A DNA stretch of 34,545 nucleotides from Trueperaceae bacterium. Lineage in GTDB: Bacteria > Deinococcota > Deinococci > Deinococcales > Trueperaceae. The notes beneath the pieces are model-generated. The model was not told the origin of the DNA, ran no database searches, and saw only the letters and a list, made by a program, of their open reading frames with translations. The translations under genes and the position numbers were made by a program. The stretch lies in NCBI GenBank assembly GCA_011390455.1, contig JAABSI010000026.1, positions 1 through 34,545 on the forward strand, written 5' to 3'. Positions 16,615 to 23,034 of this stretch are shown one piece after another; within the stretch, counting starts at the first letter, position 1, and every line of letters begins with the position of its first letter.

Positions 16615-17216
16615 GGGTCCTCCGTAGTGGCGTGGTGGCGGCGGCGCAGCATGTCCTCGCGGACGCGGGTGCCGATGGCGTGGTGGCGGCGGTCTTCGTC
16701 GCTCTCGAGCAGCACCGGCGGCACCGGGGTGGGGGCGCCGTCCTGGCCCAGCGCGACGAAGTTGAGGTGGCCGATCGTGCACAGGCGGCGTTCGCCGGTC
16801 AGCGGGTTCTCGCCGTGCACCTCGCAGCGCACGATCATGCTCGTGCGGCCGGTCCACACGACCCGGCTCTTGACCTCGAGGATCTCGCCCACGTGGACCG
16901 GGTTGCGGAAGTCGATGGGCTCGGCCGAGGCGGTGACGACCGCGGTGCGCGAGTAGCGGTAGCACGCGATGGCGGCGTTGATGTCCATCAGCTCCATCGC
17001 GCGCCCCCCGAACAGCGTCCCGAGCGTGTTGGCGTGGTGCGGGAAGACCGCGTCCACGGTGACCACCCACTCGGAACGGCGCGGCCGGTCGACGTCCACG
17101 GCGGCCGGCGTGCCCGGCGGCGCGGCGTGCGGGTGGGGGCCCACGCGCTGCGGCGTCGCCGGGCGCGCGGCGGCGGGGTCGGGAGCGGGTTCGGTCGGCG
17201 GCGTGCCGTCGGGCAT
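16611..17216 (-). CDS. Hotdog-fold acyl-CoA thioesterase
   Basis: The 201-residue protein probably hydrolyses acyl-CoA to free acid and CoA in the cytoplasm. A Pro/Ala-rich disordered N terminus (about 1-45) precedes a single hotdog domain with [37 protein letters not shown] and GHLNFVALG, matching the YciA/BFIT-like family that has Asn/His and Asp near the active site. The start at 17216 follows a TACACT box by 5 nt without a ribosome binding site, so it is probably leaderless. It is coupled to tkt by an ATGA overlap, an unexpected partner for a thioesterase. Confidence 0.88.
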   Translation of the reverse strand: MPDGTPPTEPAPDPAAARPATPQRVGPHPHAAPPGTPAAVDVDRPRRSEWVVTVDAVFPHHANTLGTLFGGRAMELMDINAAIACYRYSRTAVVTASAEPIDFRNPVHVGEILEVKSRVVWTGRTSMIVRCEVHGENPLTGERRLCTIGHLNFVALGQDGAPTPVPPVLLESDEDRRHHAIGTRVREDMLRRRHHATTEDP

Positions 17217-17221
17217 GCCGC

Positions 17222-17227
17222 AGTGTA
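17222..17227 (-). promoter_or_regulatory. Leaderless -10 box of the thioesterase-tkt operon
   Basis: Minus-strand GATACACT, 5-nt spacer, ATG at 17216. It lies 42 nt from the divergent bioY -10 box. Confidence 0.55.
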
Positions 17228-17269
17228 TCGCCGCGCGGACGCCCCTCCGGCGCGCACCGCCCGAGGTGC

Positions 17270-17275
17270 TACCTT
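17270..17275 (+). promoter_or_regulatory. bioY -10 box
   Basis: GCTACCTT with transcription expected at about 17283, which is itself an in-frame ATG 7 nt downstream. Confidence 0.5.
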
Positions 17276-17289
17276 GACCGGCATGCCCC

Positions 17290-17307
17290 GGCGCCGCGTG
17301 CGGCGCC
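17290..17307 (+). promoter_or_regulatory. Hairpin at the 5' end of the bioY mRNA
   Basis: GGCGCCGC (17290-17297) and GCGGCGCC (17300-17307) form a perfect 8-bp inverted repeat. It lies between the expected transcript start and the GGAGGA (17314-17319) of the start at 17325, so it could modulate which start is used. Confidence 0.35.
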
Positions 17308-17324
17308 CCGCCCGGAGGATCTGC

Positions 17325-17903
17325 ATGCTCCCCACCGCTTCGCACCCCCCGCTCCTCCACCGCCTCGTGCCGGTGCCCCATCGCGGCCTGCGCACCGCCC
17401 TGCAAGTGGCGCTCGGCGTCGTGTTCCTGGCCCTGCTGGCCCAGGTGCGGATCGAGGTCGGCCCGGTGCCGATCACCGGCCAGACGCTCGGCGTCCTGCT
17501 CTTGGGCGCCGCGGCCGGCGCGCGGCTCGGCGCCGCGACGGCCCTCGCCTACCTGGTCGTGGGCGCCGCCGGGCTGCCGGTCTTCACCGGCGGCGGCGCG
17601 GGCCTCGCCACCCTCACCGGCACGACGGCCGGGTACCTGGTCGGGTTCGTCGTGGCCGCCGCGCTCGTCGGCGCCTTGGCCGAACGCGGCTGGGCCACCA
17701 CGGCGCCGCGCGCGTTCGCCACGATGCTCGTGGGCAACCTGGTCATCTACGCCTGCGGCGTCGCCTGGCTGGCGCAGCTCGCGCCCGACCTGACCACCGC
17801 GATCGCGTGGGGCGTGACGCCCTTCCTGCTCGGCGATGCGCTCAAGGTGGCGGTCGCCACCGCGCTGCTGCCCTTGGCGACGCGGGCGCTGCGGCCGCGC
17901 TGA
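17325..17903 (+). CDS. bioY: Biotin transporter substrate-specificity component BioY
   Basis: The 192-residue integral membrane protein is the S component of an ECF-type biotin importer. It shows six hydrophobic segments and family motifs VGPVPITGQTLGVLLLGAAAGARLG, AYLVVGAAGLPVFTGG and TGTTAGYLVGF, the ligand-binding face of BioY. No bioM or bioN energising genes are adjacent, so it must use a shared ECF module or act alone, as some BioY do. The start at 17325 has GGAGGA five nt upstream; an in-frame ATG at 17283 sits 7 nt after TACCTT and would add 14 mostly arginine residues. An intrinsic terminator follows. Confidence 0.92.
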   Translation: MLPTASHPPLLHRLVPVPHRGLRTALQVALGVVFLALLAQVRIEVGPVPITGQTLGVLLLGAAAGARLGAATALAYLVVGAAGLPVFTGGGAGLATLTGTTAGYLVGFVVAAALVGALAERGWATTAPRAFATMLVGNLVIYACGVAWLAQLAPDLTTAIAWGVTPFLLGDALKVAVATALLPLATRALRPR

Positions 17904-17952
17904 GCGGGGCGACCCGGATCGCGCCCACCAGACCCGAGCGCCCACCTGACCC

Positions 17953-18069
17953 AAAGAGGAGCGCCCCGAGCATCTGCTCGGGGCGCTTCGGTTGCCCGTC
18001 TCGAAGTAGAGGGATCCGCTCCGGATCCTTCACGAGGTGCGGGGCGTTACCCTCGACGGGAACCTCCAC
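17953..18069 (-). ncRNA. Candidate structured small RNA (alternatively a leaderless mini-gene)
   Basis: A minus-strand TAACGT box at 18075-18080 would start a transcript near 18069 that runs about 115 nt to the hairpin at 17960-17987 and its CTCTTT tail. The transcript can fold: GGTT-CCCGTC near the 5' end pairs with GACGGG-C-AACC further on, enclosing a 7-bp GGATCCG/CGGATCC hairpin (18012-18028). It matches no RNA family I know. A GTG at 18069 opens a frame of 75 codons, placed like a leaderless start, but that frame runs through the terminator and into bioY antisense and resembles no protein I know. I favour an sRNA. No homologue comparison was possible. Confidence 0.4.
17960..17987. terminator. 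Intrinsic terminator between bioY and the candidate sRNA
   Basis: A 12-bp perfect stem (17960-17971 with 17976-17987) and a 4-nt loop. The plus strand continues TCGGTT and the minus strand CCTCTTT, so it can serve bioY and a convergent minus-strand transcript. Confidence 0.75.
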
Positions 18070-18074
18070 CGGTC

Positions 18075-18080
18075 ACGTTA
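18075..18080 (-). promoter_or_regulatory. -10 box of the candidate sRNA
   Basis: Minus-strand TAACGT, 5 nt before GTG 18069. The exported protein gene at 1293 has the same hexamer. Confidence 0.4.
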
Positions 18081-18237
18081 GATCGTTTGATACGGACCAC
18101 CTCCCTTCCGTGGTGACCGCAAGATAGTCAGTACGCGGCCCGCTTGGATGTGGCCTACTTAACGTTTCGTACACAGGCGGGGCGGTGGCGGAGCGCCGGG
18201 GGGCTCGGGGCCCCGGCGGGTCGCCGGAGGCGCCGGG
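18081..18237. other. Non-coding stretch upstream of the FadF-like gene
   Basis: Less GC-rich than its surroundings and without a convincing gene. It contains an imperfect inverted repeat, GGACCAC...GTGGTGACC (18094-18118), and an AACGTT palindrome near 18161-18166. It may carry regulatory sites for the flanking units. Confidence 0.4.
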
Positions 18238-18243
18238 TACGAT
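18238..18243 (+). promoter_or_regulatory. -10 box of the FadF-like gene
   Basis: GGTACGAT contains TACGAT; the leader to GTG 18271 would be about 21 nt and includes GGAGG (18261-18265). Confidence 0.5.
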
Positions 18244-18270
18244 GCCCGCAGATCCGGTCTGGAGGCGCGC

Positions 18271-20409
18271 GTGCTCACCTTGCCCGAGAAGCTCCTGTTC
18301 GTCGTCTTCGCGGCCGTTTGCGGCTGGTACGCCTACGTCGGCTTCCGTCGGGTGGTGCTCGTCGTGGCGCGCGGCGATCGCGCCTTCACGATCCCGCGTT
18401 GGGATCGGCTGCCGCAGCGCGCCGGGTCGGCGCTCGTGCGCACCGTCACGCAGGTGACCGTCTTCCAGGGGCGTCCGTGGGTCTCGTTCTTCCACGCCTT
18501 CGTGTTCTACGGCTTCGTGTTCTACCTGCTCGTCAACGTGGTCGACGGCATCAAGGGGATGGTGCCGGCGGCTTGGCTCGCCTGGATGCGCTTCGGCGTG
18601 GTCGGCGACCTCTTCCGCCTGGGCGCCGACCTGTTCGGCGCGCTCGTCCTCGTGGGCGTCGCCTGGCTGCTCGTGCGCCGCTTCGGCGCGCGCGATCGGC
18701 GGCTGAGCCCCGGGAGCGCGCGGGTGAAGCTCCACGAGGCGGTCGCGTCCGGCGGCGTGCAGCGCGACTCGGTGATCGTCGGCGTCTTCATCCTGCTGCA
18801 CGTCGGCTTCCGGCTCGTCGGCGAGGGCTTTTTGCTGGCGCACGAGGGGCACCTCGACCCGTGGCAACCCATCGCCAGCCTGCTCGCGGGCGCGATCGGT
18901 TTCGGCGAGGGGCGCCTGGTCGGCTGGCACGTCGGCTGGTGGGGGGCGATCGGCCTGATCCTCGCCTTCCTGCCGTACTTCCCGCGCTCCAAGCACCTGC
19001 ACCTGTTCACCGCGCCGGTCAACCTGGCGCTCGACCGCCGCACCCCCGACTTCGCCCCGGTCCCCTACGGGGTCCTGGAGCCGCTCGACCTCGAGGACGA
19101 GGAGGCCGACCGCTTCGGCGTCAGCCACCTCGAGCACCTGCGGGTCCCGCAGATCCTCGACGCCTACGCCTGCATCCAGTGCCACCGGTGCAGCGAGGTG
19201 TGCCCGGCCAACCAGACCGGCAAGGCGCTCAGCCCGTCGGCGCTCGAGATCAACAAGCGCTACGAGCTGGTCCTGAACGCCACCGCCTTCGCCGCGGGCG
19301 AGCCGAGCCCGCGGCCTTTGACCGAGTTCGCGATCGCCCCCGAAGCGGTGTGGGCCTGCACCACGTGCGGCGCCTGCATGGACGTCTGCCCGGTGGGGTG
19401 CGAGCCGATGATCGACATCGTCGACCTGCGGCGGCACGCGGTGATGACCGAGGGCGACTTCCCCGATGCGCTGCAGGCCGCCTTCCGGGGGATGGAGCGG
19501 AACGGCAACCCGTGGGGTCTCTCAAAGGACAAGCGCATGGACTGGACCGAAGGCCTGGACGCGCTCGTGCCCACGGTCGAGGAGCGCCCCGATTTCGACG
19601 TGCTCTTCTACGTCGGCTGCGCCGGCAGCTACGACCCCGTCGCGCAGGCGACCACGCGCGCGATGGCGCGGCTGCTCGAGCGCGCGGGGGTGCACTACGC
19701 GGTGCTCGGCAAGGGCGAGAAGTGCACGGGCGACCCCGCCCGACGCGCCGGCAACGAGTACCTGTACTACCAGCTCGCCACCGAGAACGTGTTGGTGCTG
19801 AACGAGGCGCTCGCGGCGCATGCCGGGGACCCGGCCAAGCGCACCAAGGTGGTCACCGCCTGCCCGCACTGCTTCCACACGCTCGCGGCCGAGTACCCGC
19901 AGTTGGGCGGCGACTACGACGTGGTGCACCACACCGACTTCCTGGCGATGCTGGTCGCGGAGGGGGCGCTGCCGCCCATCGCCGGCGACCTGAGCGTCAC
20001 CTTCCACGACCCCTGCTACACGGGTCGGCACCACGGCATCGTCGAGGCGCCGCGGCAGGTGCTGGCGGCGGCCGGCGCGCAGCTCACCGAGATGCCCCGC
20101 CACGGGACCGAGAGCTTCTGCTGCGGCGCGGGCGGCGCCCAGTTCTGGAAGGAGGAGGAGGCCGGCGACGCCAAGGTCGCCGACGTCCGCTACGCCGAGG
20201 CGGTCGCGACGGGCGCTGCGGTGGTGGCCACCGGCTGCCCCTTCTGCCGTTCGATGCTCGGTTCGGCCACGGCCGCGCAGGACGAGGGGGCGGTGCCGGT
20301 GCGCGACGTGGCGGTGCTGCTCGCCGAGGGGATGGACCGGGTGCAGGCGCGCCTCGACGCGGCGGGCGCGTCGGGGACGGGCGGCGCGCCTCCTGGCGGA
20401 GGCGACTGA
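18271..20409 (+). CDS. FadF-like membrane iron-sulfur reductase (HdrD-type)
   Basis: The 712-residue protein resembles FadF and related (Fe-S)-binding oxidoreductases thought to pass electrons from acyl-CoA dehydrogenase, via electron-transfer flavoprotein, to the quinone pool. The N-terminal part (1-250) has about six transmembrane helices in NarI-like style with candidate haem histidines. Two [4Fe-4S] motifs follow, CIQCHRCSEVCP (Cys 301-311) and CTTCGACMDVCP (Cys 363-373). The C-terminal half carries CCG-type cysteine domains, with GEKCTGDPARRAGNEYLYY, ACPHCFHTL, DPCYTGRHHG and FCCGAGGAQFW. The GTG start has GGAGG five nt upstream. No etf or acyl-CoA dehydrogenase gene is adjacent. Confidence 0.88.
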   Translation: MLTLPEKLLFVVFAAVCGWYAYVGFRRVVLVVARGDRAFTIPRWDRLPQRAGSALVRTVTQVTVFQGRPWVSFFHAFVFYGFVFYLLVNVVDGIKGMVPAAWLAWMRFGVVGDLFRLGADLFGALVLVGVAWLLVRRFGARDRRLSPGSARVKLHEAVASGGVQRDSVIVGVFILLHVGFRLVGEGFLLAHEGHLDPWQPIASLLAGAIGFGEGRLVGWHVGWWGAIGLILAFLPYFPRSKHLHLFTAPVNLALDRRTPDFAPVPYGVLEPLDLEDEEADRFGVSHLEHLRVPQILDAYACIQCHRCSEVCPANQTGKALSPSALEINKRYELVLNATAFAAGEPSPRPLTEFAIAPEAVWACTTCGACMDVCPVGCEPMIDIVDLRRHAVMTEGDFPDALQAAFRGMERNGNPWGLSKDKRMDWTEGLDALVPTVEERPDFDVLFYVGCAGSYDPVAQATTRAMARLLERAGVHYAVLGKGEKCTGDPARRAGNEYLYYQLATENVLVLNEALAAHAGDPAKRTKVVTACPHCFHTLAAEYPQLGGDYDVVHHTDFLAMLVAEGALPPIAGDLSVTFHDPCYTGRHHGIVEAPRQVLAAAGAQLTEMPRHGTESFCCGAGGAQFWKEEEAGDAKVADVRYAEAVATGAAVVATGCPFCRSMLGSATAAQDEGAVPVRDVAVLLAEGMDRVQARLDAAGASGTGGAPPGGGD

Positions 20410-20443
20410 GAACCATCTCATCGTTCGGTGCCCGGTGCGGGCT

Positions 20444-20449
20444 TAGGAT
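20444..20449 (+). promoter_or_regulatory. -10 box of the HD-GYP gene
   Basis: CTTAGGAT contains TAGGAT; the leader would be about 40 nt, with TAGGAG at 20484-20489. Confidence 0.4.
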
Positions 20450-20496
20450 GCGGCCCCCGCGGGTGTCGCCCACCCTCGCGGGGTAGGAGCGTGAGC

Positions 20497-22365
20497 GTGT
20501 CCAGCACGACCTCGGGCGTCGCCTTCGACGTCGGCCCCCTGTTCCACGCCAACCCGCAGCCGCTGCTGCTGGTCGAGGCGGGGTCGTGGCAGGTGCTCGA
20601 CGTGAACGACGCGGGTCTGCTGCTCTACGGCTTCCCACGCGAGAGCCTGCGGCAGATGCGCTTGGCCGATCTCTGGACGGCCGAGGCGCAGCCCCCGGAC
20701 TTCGAGGGGTGGCTCGATGCGCCCAACGACGCCGATCGGGTCGAGCGGCACCGCACCTGGACCGAGGACCCGATCTGGGTGACGGTCGCGCTGCGCAGCG
20801 TGGTGCTCGAGGACCGAGCGGTCGTCCTGGTGTCCGTCCAGGACGTGACCGCGCGGGTGCGCGCCGAGGAGGGCGCGCGCCGCAGCGAGCGCTTCTACCG
20901 GGGCATCATCGAGAACGCCTTCGACGGCGTCAGCCTGATCGGGGCCGACCTCAAGGTCCGTGAGGTGGGCGAGATGGCGGCGCGGACGCTGGGCTTCCGG
21001 GCGCCCGAGCTGGCCGCGCGGGATCGCCGCGACCTGATCCACCCCAACGACCGGCGCGTGTTCGCCGACGCCGTCGAGTGCCTGCGCGACCGCCCCGGCG
21101 AACGCGAGAAGGTCACGTACCGCACCCGCGACGCCAAGGGGCGGTGGCACTGGCTCGAGGGCACGATCACCAACCTGGTCGACGACCCCGCGATCGGCGC
21201 GCACGTCCTGAACTACCACGACGTCACCGAGCGGGTGCGCGCCTCGGAGGAGGTCGCCCACCTCAACGCCCAGCTCGAGCGCCGCTTGCAGCACCTGCAG
21301 GCGCTGCGGCGCATCGACATGGCGATCACGAACGCGATCGACGTCGGGCTGGCGCTCGACATCTTCCTCGAGCAGGTGCAGGCCGACCTCCAGGTCGAGG
21401 CCGCCGGGGTGCTGCTGTACGACCCGCACGCGCAGGTGCTCGAGCCCACGGCCGCCCGCGGCTTCCAGGTGCCGGTCGGCGGCGAGCGGGTGCGCCTGGG
21501 CGAGGGGCTCGCGGGCCACGCCGCCCTCGACCAGCGGACGGTGCACGTCCCCGACCTGCGCGCCGACCCGCGCGACGGCGCCATCGTCGACCCGGAGCAT
21601 CAGGACGGCTACGTCGCCTACTGGGCGGTCCCGATGCTCACCAAGGGGCAGCTGCAGGGCGTGATCGAGCTGTACGCGCGGCGCGCGCTCGTGCCCGACG
21701 GCGAGTGGTTCGAGTTCCTCGAGACCTTCGCGGACCAGGGGGCGATCGCCGTCGAGAGCGCGCAGCTCTTCCGCTCGCTGGAGCGCTCGAACGTGGAGCT
21801 CCAGCTCGCGTACGACCGCACCATCGAGGGCTGGGCGTACGCGCTCGACCTCAAGGACGAGGAGACGGCCGGCCACTCCAAGCGCGTCACCCAGCTGACC
21901 GTCCGGATGGCCCAGCGGCTGGGCATGGATGCGAAGGACCTGGTGCACGTGCAGCGCGGCGCGCTGCTCCACGACATCGGCAAGATGGGCGTGCCCGACG
22001 CCATCCTGCTCAAGCGCGGCGGCCTGACCGAGGCCGAGCGCGAAGAGATGTGCCGGCACACCGTGTACGCCTACGAGCTGCTGTCGCCGATCGACTTCCT
22101 CCGCCCGGCGCTCGACATCCCCTACGCCCACCACGAGAAGTGGGACGGCACCGGGTACCCGCGCGGCCTGTCGGGCGAGCAGATCCCGCTCTCGGCCCGC
22201 ATCTTCGCGATCGTCGACGTGTTCGACGCGCTCACGAACGACCGGCCGTACCGCGCGGCGTGGAGCCGCGAGCGCACGCTCGCGTACATCCAGGCGCACT
22301 CCGGCCGGCACTTCGACCCCAAGCTGGTCGAGGCCTTCATGTCCATGATCCGCGGCGAGGCCTGA
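20497..22365 (+). CDS. PAS-PAS-GAF-HD-GYP cyclic-di-GMP phosphodiesterase
   Basis: The 622-residue cytoplasmic sensor has two PAS domains (about 15-118 and 130-247; the second ends with the PAC-like NYHDVTERVRA), a short coiled coil, a GAF domain (about 278-428) and an HD-GYP domain (about 436-622). The output domain is intact: HSKR, LLHDIGK (His-Asp 492-493), HHEKWDGTGYP with the GYP triad at 553-555, and FDALTNDRPYR. It should hydrolyse cyclic di-GMP in response to a signal sensed by PAS or GAF. No transmembrane segment is seen. GTG 20497 is chosen because TAGGAG lies 7 nt upstream; GTG 20491 is too close to it. No GGDEF gene is nearby. Confidence 0.9.
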   Translation: MSSTTSGVAFDVGPLFHANPQPLLLVEAGSWQVLDVNDAGLLLYGFPRESLRQMRLADLWTAEAQPPDFEGWLDAPNDADRVERHRTWTEDPIWVTVALRSVVLEDRAVVLVSVQDVTARVRAEEGARRSERFYRGIIENAFDGVSLIGADLKVREVGEMAARTLGFRAPELAARDRRDLIHPNDRRVFADAVECLRDRPGEREKVTYRTRDAKGRWHWLEGTITNLVDDPAIGAHVLNYHDVTERVRASEEVAHLNAQLERRLQHLQALRRIDMAITNAIDVGLALDIFLEQVQADLQVEAAGVLLYDPHAQVLEPTAARGFQVPVGGERVRLGEGLAGHAALDQRTVHVPDLRADPRDGAIVDPEHQDGYVAYWAVPMLTKGQLQGVIELYARRALVPDGEWFEFLETFADQGAIAVESAQLFRSLERSNVELQLAYDRTIEGWAYALDLKDEETAGHSKRVTQLTVRMAQRLGMDAKDLVHVQRGALLHDIGKMGVPDAILLKRGGLTEAEREEMCRHTVYAYELLSPIDFLRPALDIPYAHHEKWDGTGYPRGLSGEQIPLSARIFAIVDVFDALTNDRPYRAAWSRERTLAYIQAHSGRHFDPKLVEAFMSMIRGEA

Positions 22366-22385
22366 GGCGACGCGCGCGGACGATC

Positions 22386-22423
22386 GTCGGCCAACCGGCC
22401 GACGCGCCGGCGCGTCGGCCGGT
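22386..22423. promoter_or_regulatory. 30-bp perfect palindrome with overlapping alternative hairpin
   Basis: Bases 22394-22423 are a perfect palindrome with no central loop, ending 2 nt before the SCO1 -10 box and covering its -35 position. A second hairpin, GTCGGCC (22386-22392) with GGCCGAC (22397-22403), uses the same left arm. It could be an operator for the SCO1 gene, a terminator for the HD-GYP gene, or both. Confidence 0.5.
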
Positions 22424-22425
22424 GC

Positions 22426-22431
22426 TAGCCT
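22426..22431 (+). promoter_or_regulatory. Leaderless -10 box of the SCO1 gene
   Basis: GCTAGCCT, 6-nt spacer, GTG at 22438, with no Shine-Dalgarno sequence. Confidence 0.58.
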
Positions 22432-22437
22432 CGCCCC

Positions 22438-23028
22438 GTGAAGCCTCGTCGGATCCTGATCGTCGCCCTGCTCGTGGCCGCCGGTGCGGGCGCGTACGCG
22501 CTGGGGACGTTCCTGAGCCCGGCGCCCGAACTCGCCGGCACCGCCCTCCAGAACCCGCCCGTGGTGGGCGACGTCGAGCTGGCGCACGCCGAACGCGGCG
22601 CGTTGACGCTGCGCGAGGCGAGCGACGGCGCCGCGGTCACGCTGGTCTTCTTCGGGTTCACCCAGTGCCCCGACGTGTGCCCCATCACGATGGCGCGGCT
22701 CGCGAAGATCTACGCGGACCTCGGCGAACCCGACGACGTGCGCGTGGTGATGGTCACGGTCGACCCCGAGACCGACACCCCCGAGGTGATCGCGCGCTAC
22801 GCCGCCGGCTTCCACCCCGACTTCGTCGGCTTGGGGGGCAGCAACGCACAGATCGCGGTCGCGGCGCGCAGCTTCTACGTGGGCTACGCGTCGCTGGGCG
22901 ACGGCCAGTTCACGCACTCGGAGGCGGTCGCGGTGGTCGACCGCGAGGGCCGCATGCGCTACGTGTACGGCAGCGACCGCGTCCTGCGGCTCGAGGCCGA
23001 CCTGTCCGAACTGATCCGGCGACTCTAG
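22438..23028 (+). CDS. SCO1/SenC-type copper chaperone
   Basis: The 196-residue protein has an N-terminal signal anchor (about residues 5-25) and a thioredoxin-like domain facing outward. It carries the copper-binding CPDVC in GFTQCPDVCPITMARL and the conserved distal histidine in FTHSEAVAVVD; DPETDTPEVIARYA is typical of the family. SCO proteins deliver copper to, or reduce, the CuA site of cytochrome c oxidase. No oxidase genes are in the window. The GTG start follows TAGCCT by 6 nt. The stop is only 6 nt from the stop of the convergent permease gene. Confidence 0.92.
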   Translation: MKPRRILIVALLVAAGAGAYALGTFLSPAPELAGTALQNPPVVGDVELAHAERGALTLREASDGAAVTLVFFGFTQCPDVCPITMARLAKIYADLGEPDDVRVVMVTVDPETDTPEVIARYAAGFHPDFVGLGGSNAQIAVAARSFYVGYASLGDGQFTHSEAVAVVDREGRMRYVYGSDRVLRLEADLSELIRRL

Positions 23029-23034
23029 GCGCGC

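Noticed and set aside
12862..16956. Open frame of 1364 codons on the plus strand
   Set aside because: It is antisense to DUF3352-like, tkt and thioesterase genes that have clear family motifs. Long antisense frames arise from the strong GC bias; its translation is low-complexity Ser/Ala/Arg.
17842..18069. 75-codon minus-strand protein gene
   Set aside because: Not listed as a CDS because the frame passes through an intrinsic terminator and into bioY antisense; kept only as the alternative reading of the sRNA candidate.
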